Below, piece by piece: positions 11,811 to 24,508 of a stretch of 64,000 nucleotides of DNA. Position 1 is the first letter of the stretch. Each line of letters starts with the position of its first letter. The position numbers were made by a program, and so were the translations under genes. The notes below the pieces were generated by a model, which searched no databases, was not told where the DNA came from, and saw only the letters and a program-made list of their open reading frames with translations. Origin of the DNA: Ctenosaura bakeri (taxonomy: Eukaryota > Chordata > Lepidosauria > Squamata > Iguanidae); NCBI GenBank assembly GCA_948474755.1, contig CAOLHI010000965.1, positions 62,001-126,000 on the forward strand, written 5' to 3'.

Positions 11811-12891
11811 ATGGTTTCCGGAACGAGAAAGGCTGTATTGTCACAGCAACAAGCTCAAAGAAGAGCTTCCATGGATGAACAGACAAAATTTCTGGAATTT
11901 GGAAATTCTACTCTACAAGAGATGCGGAAATTAAGGGAAGGCTTTACAAGAGAAATGCAGCGAGTGTCAACCGATATGAGAGAAATAAAACAGGAAATGC
12001 AGAATACAGGTCAAAAGATGGAAGATATGACTAAAGATATGCAGATAATGAATAAAAAAATTGATAGCTTACAAGATAGAATGATTAAATTGGAAAAAGA
12101 AACACCCGAAATGAAAAAACAAATGGAACAAATGGCAGTACAAGTCTTGAATATGGAAATTAAAATTAGAGATAAATGTCTGAAAATTAGGGGATTAGAA
12201 GAACTGGAGGGAGAGGACTTATGTAAACAAATAATTCCAAACTTGGCCCAATTTATTGGTTGGAATACAGATCAACTGGACTTGGAAATCGACAAAATCT
12301 TTCATATTAACTCTTTCATTGCTAGAAAGAGGAAAGTACCTAGGGACATTGCCGTTTACTTCCTTAGAGAGAGGGTAAAAGATTTGGTTATACAAGAAAC
12401 GTACGTGAACAAACTGGTTATTGATAATACGGAATTACAGGTCTTTAAGGATGTCCCATCTCAGGTGCTGAAAAAGAGAAAGGAATATTCCTTTTTGATA
12501 CAAACATTAAAAAACATGGAATACAGTATAGGTGGGTAGAGGAGAAGGAGTTATTTTTACATTTCGACAGAGAAGATATGTATTAAACACTATCTCAAAA
12601 GCACAAGACTTTGTGAAAAGATATAATGAAGAATTAAGTAAACCTGAATTGGAAAGAGAAACTGCTTCAGAACGAGATACAGACAAAGTAGCAGCAAAGA
12701 CTTCGACACAAAACTTGGTAGGAAGTATAAATAGAGAAAGAAAAGAAAGGGAGAGTGCTTTGGATAAAGACCATGTTTTGGAAAAGAAAACATTGGAGAA
12801 AGACTCAACTAGTCAAGACATTGATAATAAGCAGGAAGAGGAGGATCTGGAAGTGGAAGAATTAGAAAAGGATGAAGAGGAAGAGGAATAG
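11811..12891 (+). pseudogene. L1 ORF1 protein, frameshifted
   Basis: The first frame (11811-12539) starts MVSGTRKAVLSQQQAQRRAS and has a long coiled coil (roughly residues 40-115, repeated Met/Lys/Gln heptads). This is followed by an RRM-like segment (KIRDKCLKIRGLEELEGE) and the C-terminal domain (RKVPRDIAVYFLRERVKD). A single frameshift near 12530 moves reading to the second frame (12532-12891), which carries the rest of the C-terminal domain and a Glu/Asp/Lys-rich tail ending at TAG. ORF1p trimerises through the coiled coil and coats L1 RNA. The protein is otherwise intact, so the break may be recent. Confidence 0.85.
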
Positions 12892-12989
12892 GTAGAAGAC
12901 AGATCCATAGAAAAAGAAATACTTTAAGGGGAAGGTTAAGAGAAAAGGAAATTTGATTAAAGAACCTTTGAGCTTAGGAGAATAATAAA

Positions 12990-15872
12990 ATGAAGATCCT
13001 CTCATGGAACGTTCGAGGACTGAATGCACCAATTAAGCGGAAAAGAGTATTTCATCATATAGAAAAACTGAAACCTGATATAATATGCCTACAAGAAACA
13101 CATATAAAAGATAAAGATGTTAAATATTTAAATAATGCCAAATTGGGGGTACATTTCTCTTCGGTATGTAATAAAAAGAAGAGAGGGGTAACAGTTTATG
13201 TTGGTAAAAAATTCAGAGCAAAAGAAGTTTTTAAAGACGAGAATGGATCATATATTGGAGTTGAAGTACAATCATTGCAAAATGTAATCTTATTAGTTGG
13301 AATTTATGGGTTACAACAGAACAAAACAGACTATTATGAAGAAGTGCAAAAAGCTTTAGATAAATGTGATTATCAAGACATTATAATAATGGGGGACTTT
13401 AATGGGGTTTTTGACCCTGGGATAGATAGAAAAACAGGGAAAATAAACACATTACAATGTAAATTACCAAAGTCCTTTTTCAACATGATGGAGAATTATA
13501 CATTAATAGACACATGGAGATATTTTTATGGGAACACAAAAGAGTTTACATATTATTCAGATGTTCATAAATCCTGGTCTAGGATAGACATGGTTCTAAC
13601 ATCCAAAACACTGCTTAAAAATATTAAAGAAATGGAGGTCTTACCATAGGTATATTCTGATCACAATTCAGTATTGATGAAAACTAAGGAAAGAAAAGTA
13701 AACTATCGATGGATACTCAAGGAGGAGTTGTTGAGAGATGGAAAAGTAGTAGAAAAAGTAAGAACAGAATTGAACCATTACTTTAGGGAAAATTCTGGGA
13801 AAGGAATAAAAGAGAGTGTGGTATGGGAGGCAGGAAAAGCAGTAGTATGAGGAATATTTATAGATCAGGAGATATATAAAAAGAAGAAAAGGAAGGAAAC
13901 ATATCAAAAGATCATGGATGAACTTAAGGAAAGGCAAGATGAGCACAAGAAAGACCCTCATAATACAAAAATTAAGTATGAAATAAGAGCATTACAAAAG
14001 CAAATTACAATCCAGAATACAATTGAAATAGAAAGAAAGTTAAAATACGTCAAACATAACTACTATGAACATGCCAACAAGACTGGAAAGTGGCTAACCT
14101 ATAGACTTAGAAAAGAATGAGAAAAAAGACTGATATTGGAAATTAGAGAAGATAGAGAAACTCACTGTCAACAGCATAAAATAAAGTCAATATTTCAAAA
14201 ATATTTTCAGGAGCTATTTGACGACAAGAATAACATTGTTATACAAGAACATATGAGAAGATACTTAAAGAATATATTAATTCCACCAATTAGGGACGAC
14301 TAGCAGTTAGAATTAAACAAGCCAATTGCAAAAATGGAAATCTTAAATGCAATCCAAAAACTTAAGACAGGTAAAGCCCTAGGACCAGATAGTTTCATAT
14401 CACAATATTATAAAAATTTTCAAGATCAATTAGTGGGACCTTTACAAAAAGTCCTGAATTAAATCAATTATGGTAACTGTCCAGCTTCTTGGGGGAGGCT
14501 CTAATAAGTTTAATTCCCAAAGAGAGTAGAGATCATTTGGATGTTTAAAATTATAGGCCTACAGCTCTATTTAACATCGATTACAAAATATTCGCGATAA
14601 TATTGGCAGAAAGATTGAAAAAAGTTTTAAAAGATTGGGTTTGCAAAGATCAGAATGGCTTTCTTCCAGGGCAGGCAAAAAAACAACAACATGAGGATAA
14701 TATTAAATCTTATAGAATACTACAAAAAACATAATGAGAAAAGAATAGGTTTGATTTTCCTAGACGTGGAGAAAGCCTTTGATAATGTGGACTGGAAGTT
14801 CATCCAAGAGACTTTACAAAAAATAAACATGAGGGGAAATTCATTAATTGGACAAATAAAATTTATAAGGACCAGTATGCAAAAGTATTAGTAAATGGAG
14901 AAAAAACAGCAAAAATTAATATTAAGAAAGGGACGAGGCAGGGATGCCCGTTGTCGCCATTGATTTTTCTAATCATTATCGAAGTGTTAATCACATAAAT
15001 AAGAATGGCCCAGAGATAGCAGGAGTGTGTATCCAAAACCATAAATTTAAGATTAGAGCATTTGCGGACGATTTGGTCATTATATTAGATAATCCTAACC
15101 AAAGGATAAAATGTCTCAAAAATATATTAAATGAATACGGTAACATGTCTGGTTTTAAGGTAAATTCAGAGAAGACACATATATTAACGAAGAACATGAC
15201 AATCCAAGAGGAAAAAGAACTGGAAATTGAATCTCAATTCAAAATATCTAAGAGAATAAAATATTTAGGAATTAACTTAACTAAGCACAATGTGGATTTG
15301 TTCAATAACAGCTACTCAAAAACATGGCAGATGGTCAAAGACGATTTGAATAGATGGACAAAACTTGATCTGACTTAATGGAAAGAGTTGCGGTAATAAA
15401 AATGAATATCCTCCCAAGAATGATCTTTTTATTTCAAAACTTGCACATAATAGTCAACGACACACCATTCAACCAATGGCGGATAGACCTTTCGAAATTC
15501 ATTTGGAATGCTAAAAACCCCCGCATAAAGTGGAATTATTTAAAAGATACTAAAGAAAGAGGTGGGTTAGGAGTCCCCGATTTCCAAACATATTATTATG
15601 CGTGTTGCTTAGATTGGTTGACTATTTGGACTGAATTAAAAGATGATAAAATGTTAGCGTTAGAGGGAGCGGACTTGCCTTTTGGTTGGCATTCATACCT
15701 ATGGTATGAAAAGGCTAAAATTAATAAAGACTTTAATAATCATTTTTTACGGAAATCACTGTTAAGAATTTGGTTAAAGTGTAAAAGGGAGTTTTATCCG
15801 AAATTGCCAATGTGGGTATCCCCACATGAGGCATTCTATAGGCAAGAGAAACCAAGACTATTTAAATGGATT
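12990..15872 (+). pseudogene. L1 ORF2 protein, N-terminal part (endonuclease and reverse transcriptase)
   Basis: It starts MKILSWNVRGLNAPIKRKR, the first motif of the APE-type endonuclease. PDIICLQETHI, IMGDFNGVFDP and SRIDMVLTS follow, supplying the expected catalytic Glu, Asp/Asn and Asp motifs. RT motifs appear as GKALGPD (about 14375), FLDVEKAFD (about 14760), GCPLSPL-like sequence (about 14945) and the catalytic FADDLVII (about 15060). Several stops and frameshifts lie between 13650 and 14650 and at 15378. The coding region stops at the 14-bp target site of the nested LINE and resumes at 22308. ORF2p nicks DNA and reverse-transcribes L1 RNA at the nick. Confidence 0.88.
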
Positions 15873-16547
15873 GGACTGCTTTCTCTTGAACAAAGGGAGC
15901 TTTGTTCCTTCTAGATAGAACTCAAAAAACTTTTAAAAATTTTTTAAACTTCTTTTATTTTTGAAATTGTTGTGAATTACTTCTCTGCTCCCTTTTATCT
16001 GGAATGGAAATACTTGGAAGCTTTTTACTAAAAGAAATTCTATAAACTTATGATTACTTGTTCTTACCTGGTTGGCTGAGTACTAAAGGCTGGAGGCTCA
16101 AGGAAACTGACAGATAATTGGAATGCTGAAAAGAAGTGAACGATATCAAAGCATCTATTGTTTGATATTTGGATCTGAAGAATTGTTTGGTTACAGTTTG
16201 AAGACCTATGGCAGCTTGACTTGTTTTGTTCCCAGGCTGTTTTGCCTTTTTTGCTTGTTTTTGGAGAGATTTCTCTGTGGTAAGATTTCTCTGTGGTAAG
16301 CTTAAACGTGTTACTAACTCTGGGGGTATTAAAAGCTAAAAGTTGAAGACTAAAGAAGTAAAGCTACAGATAAGCGAAGTGCAAATAAGCAAAGCGAATA
16401 GTAATAATAAGAAAGTATTTTGCAATTAGCAGATGATTCTGGAAGTGACTGTGGCTGAGTAGCAGCTGAAGATATTTAAAGAGACAGTGTTCTCCTTGTG
16501 AATTAACATCAGTAGGGCTGAACCATTGATATCTTTTAGCCCTGAAT

Positions 16548-18713
16548 ATGGTTTGGACTAGGAATAATTACAAGTCCTGGGGAATTGTGCCAGATATTAA
16601 TTTACCCTCTTCCAAACAACGTACTCACACAAAAATTACACAGTTTTACTCCTATAATAAAAGTGAAAAATCTAAAGAGCATAAAGAACCAATGGAAATT
16701 AATAAAACTAATGCTTCGTCTGGCACATACAACAATCAAACTTAATTTTAGACTGGTCTTTGGACACTAAAAGGGGATATGAACTGTCTATCTCAAATTC
16801 TCTTAGTAAAAATCTTGCCTCTGAGATTGCAATGGCTGAGATTGTTGAGCTGATGGGGAAAAGTAAGGTCAGAATGTCAATACCCTACTTCTTCTCCAAG
16901 ACAAGAGGTTGTCCATCTTCTACCCCTGGAGAAATTTAAGCTGGTTCTTGCAAATGAAGTATGTGAGAGTTGTAATTCATCTTACCCTTAGGAGGGAATT
17001 AATGAAATTGTGTCCATTCCCCAGTGGGTAAGGGAGAAGGCAGATGATATGATAGCTGACAGATGGCAACTTGGATTGATTAGAGAAATGGAATCAATTA
17101 AAGCTTTTTTAACTGAATGCAACAGTTTACTAACCACACTTGTGCATCTACAGAAAAAACTCATATCAAACCCTAAAGAAGATGAGTTGGAAAAAATGGA
17201 CAACCAAAACTATCAGGCTAATATTGAATCATCCCTACAATCTACTAAATATAAACCTAAATTTAAATCTGGACAGGGGAGGAAAAAGCTTCCCAAAAAG
17301 ATTCTAAAGAGGAGGGATTGGTGCATCAGGAAAAAGCCTAACATCTCTCAAAAATCAAAGTCACAAAAATATAGCATGTTGATTCTACGTGAGCTTCAGA
17401 ATGTGGTCCACAAATTAATAGAAAATACTATAAATGAGGAATTAGTTTTAAGGGAGACACCTCAATCTAATCAGAAAATTCTTGATAAGTCTGATAAAGA
17501 CAGTGCTGCTACTCAGTTGGCCAAGGAGGAAACTCACAAACTGCAACCGTCCTGGACTCCGAGACAAGTTGTTTCACTGGATACACAAAATTATAAAAAC
17601 AATGCTATATGTGACTTAAATCTTTATAAAGCTGAGTCACCAGTCGACAAAAAATGGTGTCTAGTGTTACATCCTCTAAAGGTAGTATTGTTCAATTATC
17701 CCAAACCTCAGGGTTATCTCTCACAAGGAGAACGGAAGATTCATTTATTAGGCACCATAAATGGAACCTGTTTAAATTTGTTTAATAGTGAGGACATTCA
17801 AAAAGTGGAGTACTTATAATTCTATACATGCTCGCGCTTTGGTCACAATGAAAATGAAGGAGTCAGATTAATTTATAAACTTAAGGAGGCACTTGGCATT
17901 AGGGGAATTTTTCTCTCTAGATATTTTACTAATGCTGCTCCTCCTCAGCCATTAATACACTCTACAACATATTTTAATGATGGTGTTTCTGAAGCTTCTT
18001 GGGTGACAAGAGAAGAGACACATCTTGTAGACAAACAACTAGTTATTTCTTGTAAGGATAGGAAACAGCTTGGACAAGAAAATAATTTTATTACAGAGTC
18101 GATCTTAAGCTTTCCTATGACAGCTGAAGAAAAAAGGTTAATTGATACATTCTGTGCTTCATCTCAGGAAGTACAAACTGAGATAATATCAAGACTGGAA
18201 TTTTTAAAAAGTCTTCTATTAGGTTCACATTTGAAAGATGGACAATCACTCCTGGAGGAACCAAACTCTCCATTTGTGGAGGACTTGATATCTTCAAAAG
18301 AGGCTCCGGCCAACAGTTCACAGAGTCATAATACCCATAGACTCAAGCGAAATGATTTTCAGATATTAGCAGAAATAAACCCAGTACTAAATGATCATGA
18401 TCTGTTAGCGACCCAAACGGAGACTCCTTTCATGATGGTAGAGTCGCCTCATGAGACTAGCAAACTCTCTGGGCAGATAGAGTTAAGAACAGTTGCTGCT
18501 GAGGTAACTGAACAATCACAGCAGGAAATAGCGCAACTTCCAAAATTAAGAGTCAAGTCTACTCCTATTATTTCTAATGTTAGTTGTTTGCATTTGCCTA
18601 CAGAAGAGATTGAGGAACTGAAAGAAAGTTTGGAACTCCCTAAGAAATCTTCCAATTACAATGAATTTTTATACAAGCATAAAGGTTATCCAAAACTAAG
18701 TGGAAGTTTATGA
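16548..18713 (+). pseudogene. Vingi-like LINE ORF1
   Basis: Reading starts MVWTRNNYKSWG at 16548. After frame disruption between about 16740 and 17000, it continues from 17010 to 18713 in one frame. Only one internal stop (TAA at 17817-17819) breaks it; the frame beyond (FYTCSRFGHNENEG onwards) is open. The protein is rich in Lys, Ser and Gln, with a helical segment near the start of the second block (REMESIKAFLTECNSLLTTL). No zinc knuckle or RRM is visible, so its function is not recognisable beyond its position as the first ORF of a LINE, where a nucleic-acid-binding protein is usual. Confidence 0.65.
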
Positions 18714-21700
18714 CAAAGAAGTAAACAGCGAAATAAACATTTGAACCTCCTCACTTGGAACATCTCTGGTTGGAAAAGGAATTTGGCTGATCCATCGTTC
18801 TTGGACTACATTTCGAGACATGATATAATATTGCTGCAAGAGACATGGCATAGAGATAATCTATCCCTAAATGGCTACACAGCCTACCAGCTAGAAGCAC
18901 ATTCGAGCTCTAAGGGTGGCCACCCTAGTGGTGGTTTACTCACCCTTATCTCCACTAAGATCAGAGCTGTTCATATACTTCTTGACTCTTTGGAGGACTT
19001 GGCCAATGCCTTATTAATTAAATTTGATTGGATATGGCTATTAGTGATAAATGTTTATATCTCCCCTCTACGTCACAAGAAATTAGTGAGAAGTATTTGG
19101 ACTAAAATGGAAGAATATATTAATAATTTATCATCTTTATATCCCAATGCCCTTGTGTTAATAGCAGGTGACTTTAATACCAGAACTGGGGCTAACGAGG
19201 CGGAATTGTATATACATTACCATTTAACTTACCCAGAACCTGAGGGTGGTTCAAATTTACCAATCAGGCATTCTAAGGATAAAGGTTGTAATCAGGCTGG
19301 ACTTTATTTAATGCAAATGATAAATAGATTGAATTTATTTATTGTAAATGGGAGTGTAGAGGGGGACAGAGATGGTGAATTTACATTCTTGTCAAATCGT
19401 GGTGCATCTACAATTGACTACTCTGTAGCCTCTCTGGATCTACTAAACATGGTGTCTAGCTGTCTGGTTGAAAAGCGCACTGAAAGTGACCATCTTCCTT
19501 TGATTCTTTCATTGAATTGTTCTTCACAAGATATTTACATTGATCAAGTGTGAATACCTACTGGACAACTTGAGTTAAGAACTACAGGTATCAAATGGTC
19601 TTCTAATACAGAGCTTAAGATAAAAACTTTATTACACTCAGAAAAAGTCTTCAGCAGCGAAACATCCTTCTGACAGCTGATTCCACAATAGTCGTGCTTG
19701 AGACCTTTCAAGAATTATGTGTGGCTCTAAAACATTCTTTGAGCTTCAAAAAGAACGCATGTAAAAAAGATTTCTCTGTAAATAAATCCAAGCATTGGTT
19801 TGATCAAGACTGCATTGCTATGAAACAGTTGTTGGTAGAACAGTATAGAGTATACCAGGAACAGAATTTACAATACCTTCTGAATGGTTTCAACTAATGA
19901 GAGAATATAAGCGGTTAATAAAGTACAAAAAAACTTAGCTCAACAGGAAGCTTGGAGAAACTTGATAAATGCTTGTAGACAAAAGGACTCAAGGTCCTTT
20001 TGGAGTCTGGTAAGATGGGGATGGCCTAATTACTCAGTTAATATTGAGTATTTTATTCCAGTACATATTTGGGAAACCTATTTTACTAATTTATATGATA
20101 ATGGCCATACAAGATATTCATTTATGGATGATAATATAGATACTCTTCCTGAATGGCCACCTGTCTCTACAACACAAATTAAAAGCCTTATTTTACAGTT
20201 TAAAGATGAGAAGGCACCAGGAAATGACAATATTCCAGCTGAAGTGTTTAAATCTAACATCGAGTGGTGGGCTCCTATTTTGGCTACTTTGTTTACTATC
20301 ATCAATCACACTACTTGTATTCCCGATGATTGGGGATTGGCGATAATCATTCCAGTCTATAAGAAAGGAGAAAGATCAAACCCTGGCAATTATAGACCTA
20401 TTAGCTTACTTAATACCATCAGTAAGCTATACTCTGCACACTTGTTGACAAAGCTGCAACAATGGTTAGAAGAAGAAAAGATTATCTATGATGAGCAGGC
20501 GGGGTTCAGAAGTGAAAGATCTACCATTGACCACGCGTTAGTTTTACAGTACTTAATTGACAAATATACAAATGCAGCCACAGGAACCCTCTTTGTGGCT
20601 TTTATTGATTTCAAATTGGCCTTTGACTCAATATCCAGAGAAAAATTATGGGAGAAATTTAAATCTACTAATATTGATAGACGACTTTTGACCCTCATTC
20701 GTAAACTTCATGAAAATACTCGTCTACAGGTTAGATGTAGCAGAGAGGGAAATATGAGTAATTCTATTCCTTCTCCCAATGGTGTGAAGCAAGGCTGTGT
20801 CCTAGCTCCAACTCTCTTTAACTTTTATATTAATTCTCTGGCGTCATCATTAGCAAAAGTGAATTCTCATCATCCCACACTATCAAATAGACCTATTTCA
20901 ATATTATTGTATGCAGATGATGCAGTCTTATTATCATTGTCAAAGGTTGGTTTGAAACGTATGTTGAAATCTCTAGGAAATTATTATAGTAATGAATTGC
21001 TGAAAATTAACTATGATAAGACCAAAATAGTAATATTTACAAAGAAGAGACTTAAGTATAAATGGCAAATTAACAACAATCCAATTGAGCAGGTGTCTAC
21101 TTATCAGTATCTTGGTATAACTTTCCATTCTCGAGGAACATGGCTTGCTCAACAGAAATATGCAATTATGAAGGTGCAAAGATCCAGCAAGGCCTTACTT
21201 TCCTTTTTTTACAACAAGGGGGGGCAATATATATATAGCCATACAGGTGTTTATATCTAAGGTAGTCGCACAACTCCTTTATGGTTCAGAAATATGCAGT
21301 GTTGTTAATACATACCCATATGAAGTAGTGCAAACTAAATTTTTGAGAACAATTCTTGGTCTTCCTAGTTGCATACCAAATATTATCTTAAGATTGGAAA
21401 CAGGTGTAATGTCCATCGATGCTCGTATATGGCAGCGTAAATTTAATCTGTGGCTAAAAATGTTGTTTATCCCGATAGGTCTCCCCCATTAATTTTATCT
21501 GACTCCTGTCAATCTAAATGGAAGCAAACAGTAAATGCAAAACTGTTAACTCTAGGTTTCTCTGAAAAATCAATTTTGGCATTGGGCTATGATAAAGCTA
21601 AATTAGCAATTTCCCAACGTATTAGAGACATTGACTTGCAGAATCATCTAAGTTATGCTGCCTTTTATACTGATTATATAATTAATAGTACTCCACTTGC

Positions 21701-22070
21701 TCCTGCTAATTATCTGTTCAAACTAACCACACCCAAACTTAGAAGAGCATTTACATTAGCAAAATTAAACTGTCTTCCCTTGAAAGTGCTGGAAGGAAGA
21801 TTTAAAAAGATCCCCTACTCAGAACGGAGATGCTCTTGTGGATTGGATGAGGTAGAGTCTGTATGTCATGTCCTGTTTTATTGTACATTTTACCGTGATC
21901 TTAGAAAAACTCTTATAACTCCTCTCATTCAAAAGTTTCCTGGTAGACAAGAAAATTTTTATATAGAGTTTCTTTTTTCAGACACCAATACACAGATTAC
22001 AGTTAAAGTTGCAAGTTTTTGTGCAGCAGCTATGAGCTGTTGTAAACTTATGATTAATCAAGTACTCTAG
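18714..22070 (+). pseudogene. Vingi-like LINE ORF2 (endonuclease-reverse transcriptase)
   Basis: The APE endonuclease begins LNLLTWNISGWKRN at 18741 and carries IILLQETW, LIAGDFNTRTGAN and SDHLPLILSL. The RT carries KAPGNDNIPAEVF, NYRPISLLNTISK, LFVAFIDFKLAFDSI, GVKQGCVLAPTLFN and the catalytic LLYADDAVLLSL (about 20904). A C-terminal Cys-His motif is RRCSCG...CHVLFYC (about 21826-21880). Frameshifts are near 19550-19690, 19900-19960, 21240 and 21470, with few stops, so the copy is fairly young. There is no ATG between the ORF1 stop (18711-18713) and the endonuclease, and both lie in the same frame. The protein would make and prime new copies at nicked DNA. Confidence 0.85.
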
Positions 22071-22307
22071 CCAAACTGTTAAATATGTTAACTATGTGCT
22101 CTAGTTTAATTGCTCTAGCCCAATTGTTATTTATGACTATGATATATGCTTTGTGATCATTTTATTCTTTGTAATTTTTTTCTAATTTTTATTTTATATT
22201 TTAATTGTAACTGTGCCGTAACATGACTGTGTTAAAATGTATTCTAGTGTTTAAATTGTAAAGTCACTGTTGATAATTGCTGGCTTTTTGCCGTAATAAT
22301 AAACTTG

Positions 22308-23191
22308 TATTTAAATGGATTACTTATAAAGATATATTAAAATGTCAAGGAGAAAACATCTACCTAAAAAGTAAAGAACTGGCCGAATGTGGCAAAATGA
22401 CTCCTTGGCTGTTACAGAGGCAGTTAACAGAGAAGTTTAAAATGGGTCAAAAAGTAATTGGTATAGAAACTAAGGAGAATGATCTGGATAAACTGTTAAA
22501 ATCAGGAGTAGAACATCGAATTGCAAAATTGTATAAGTTGTTAATAGCAAGGGATTTAGAAAAAGAAATTGTGAAAGAAAACATGATAAAATGGGCACAG
22601 AATATAGGGCACCCCATTCAATTAGATAGTTGGGGAGGTTCTTGGAACATGATAAATAGATCAGTAAAAAGTGTATCTCTAAAAGAGAATTACTATAAAA
22701 TCTTTTATAGATGGCATTATACACCTGCTCATTTAGCAAACATGACTAAAGCCAAGAATGACAAGTGTTGGAAGTGTAAACAAAAGGGAACCCTATATCA
22801 TTTATGGTGGACATGCCAGAAGGCTAAAAAATTTCGGGCCCAGGTACATAATAAAATAACAATATTAGGATTGGTGTTTACAATGCAGCCTGAAATATAT
22901 TTGTTGAATATCTACGATGGTATAAAATTGTTAAAGAAAAGATCTCAAAGAAAGCTATTAACATATATGATTATTGCGGCTAGAATGGTATAGGCAAGCA
23001 AGTGGAAGCAGGAAGAAATACCAGAAATACAAGACTGGCTAATTAAGATGTATGGTTTAATCGAAATGGATAAATTAACAGCAATGATATCCAAAAACTC
23101 TATGAAACAATTTAAGGAAGATTGGCAACTTCTTTTATTTATACTTGAAAATGAATGGGGAAAACTTGCCATTAAAGGAAAAGAAGAATAA
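22308..23191 (+). pseudogene. L1 ORF2 protein, C-terminal part, resumed after nested insertion
   Basis: The L1 frame resumes inside the duplicated target (FKWITYKDILKCQGEN). It continues with ENMIKWAQNIGHPIQL, NYYKIFYRWHYTP and a Cys-rich motif KCWKCKQKGTLYHLWWTC, the conserved C-terminal CCHC-like region of L1 ORF2p. A TAG at 22991-22993 interrupts it, but the same frame stays open to TAA at 23189-23191 (ending GKLAIKGKEE), which I take as the original end. The same region of the second L1 lies at 44430-45579. Confidence 0.87.
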
Positions 23192-23787
23192 GGGAATAGA
23201 ATAAAAGAAAAAGGCAAAAGGGGAGAATATGTAATATGGGTAAAGGGAAGGTAAAAATAAAAATAAAAGATGTGTAATTGAGAAAAGAACAAGGGCAGAT
23301 GAAAGAAAACCAAAGAAGTAATGAGAATATTGAAGTAGGAGATTCTGAGTGAAAGTAATCGGTGTTGATATTGTAATACACAAAGAGCCAATCAAATGAA
23401 AGAAAGTAGAGATTTACAGAAAGAGATATGTGGTATAAGTTTTAGTTGGTCATTACTATCTAGGAATAACCAATATGATTTGAGAAAAAAGAAGAAAAGG
23501 AAGAATATTATATGAAGAAACAACAGAGTAATTATATAACTGAGTAATGAAGTGTTGTGTTATAGGTAATTTAAGAAAAATATTAACTGTAAATAACAGA
23601 TTGATAAAATGTTAGTTGTGGACGAGGAGTTGAAGAATTTGATATGGACTAATGGTTTCTTTTACATAAGTGATGTATATAAATGGTTTTGTTTTTTTAA
23701 TATGTTTAAATAGATTTATTGTGAATGAAAATTCAAAGATTAAATATGATTATATTGTTATATCGATTAATAAAGAGATTTGAAAAC
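23192..23787 (+). other. L1 3' UTR
   Basis: Purine-rich sequence after the ORF2 stop, typical of L1 3' UTRs, ending with AATAAA (23769-23774) and GAGATTTGAAAAC before the target duplication. The long minus-strand open frames in this stretch (23135-23395) are hydrophobic shadows of the purine bias. Confidence 0.7.
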
Positions 23788-23798
23788 AAATGCAAATA

Positions 23799-24495
23799 AA
23801 TGGCAAGGAGCCTACTGGGAGTTGGGTTCAAATTCAGAAATTCAGGTCACTATGACTGAAAGGGTTGCGAGCTGGAGGGGATATAAATAGCAACTGAGCT
23901 TAAGGCTGTATTAGCTGTAGGACGGCTGAAACGGTAGCGAGATTGCCCGCATTGATCCACTGGTCTATAGAGGCCGCTGTTAATCTCCTCGCCCATGAGA
24001 CTGGAATCTGTGGTTCCCATCTGCACGCCGGACCTTAGGCAGGTTCCAGTAAGCAGACAAGAAACCAAACACATCCCCGACTCACAACACCAGGTCGAAG
24101 CCGGAACTCCAAGCCTGATGATGTACCCGAGGGTTTGGGGTGGGCTCGCCAATATAGCGCTGATGGCTCAATGCTGGTCCCAAACCAGCAATATCACTAC
24201 CTTACAAATGTAAGCTGGACTCCAAGGGGAGACCTAAAGATTGGACGCCCTCGGATAGGCTTTTTGAAGCCAATCGGGACAAACAAAACAAAACACTACA
24301 CTAACAGTAAACTTATTTACATGGTGGGGCTATGTACAATAACTGGGGAATCGGAGGGGTCGCCACTCCGCCTCTGCTCCATGCAGACAATGGCCATTCA
24401 ACCATTGTCGAATGCCTTGTAAATTGAGACAAGCGTCTCAGACAAATTAATGGCTGGCACTTCCTTGCAATTCAAGGAGGTTTGGAAAATTAGAG
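23799..24495 (-). mobile_element. LTR-like sequence, minus orientation, interrupted by L1
   Basis: On the minus strand this begins near TGTGAGCCC (about 24493), five bases after the stop of the 24509-24970 frame. It contains a TATA-like TATTTATAT (plus about 23880-23888) and runs into the L1 target site. Continuing across the L1 into 10038-9850 it would end in GCCACA, giving a TGTG...CACA structure of roughly 880 bp with a primer-binding-like sequence behind it. I infer one LTR split by the L1. No second copy is available to test this. Confidence 0.35.
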
Positions 24496-24508
24496 GGCTC
24501 ACACTGGG

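Larger units (their letters stand above)
15873..22307 (+). mobile_element. Full-length Ingi/Vingi-like LINE nested in L1
   Basis: This 6435-bp insert is flanked by a perfect 14-bp duplication TATTTAAATGGATT (15859-15872 and 22308-22321). Removing the insert and one copy joins the L1 ORF2 frame (RLFKWI to TYKDIL). It has its own 5' UTR (15873 to about 16547), ORF1, ORF2 with APE endonuclease and RT, and a short 3' UTR ending in TAATAATAAACTTG with no long poly(A). The endonuclease, RT and C-terminal Cys/His motifs place it in the I/Jockey group. An Ingi/Vingi affiliation is my best guess, since Vingi elements are known from lizards. An antisense relative lies at 34691-37560. Confidence 0.8.
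10050..23787 (+). mobile_element. L1 LINE, full length, split by a nested LINE
   Basis: The 11-bp sequence AAATGCAAATA occurs immediately before (10039-10049) and after (23788-23798) and is read as the target-site duplication. Removing the nested element at 15873-22307 and one copy of its duplication leaves about 7.29 kb, close to the second L1 in the window (7.12 kb). The order is a long 5' UTR, ORF1, ORF2 and a 3' UTR ending at AATAAA (23769-23774). Both ORFs are broken, so the copy is dead. Confidence 0.85.

Noticed and set aside
23135..23395. Hydrophobic minus-strand frames that look like membrane proteins
   Set aside because: They are the complement of the purine-rich L1 3' UTR, which produces Phe/Leu/Ser-rich shadow frames in several registers.
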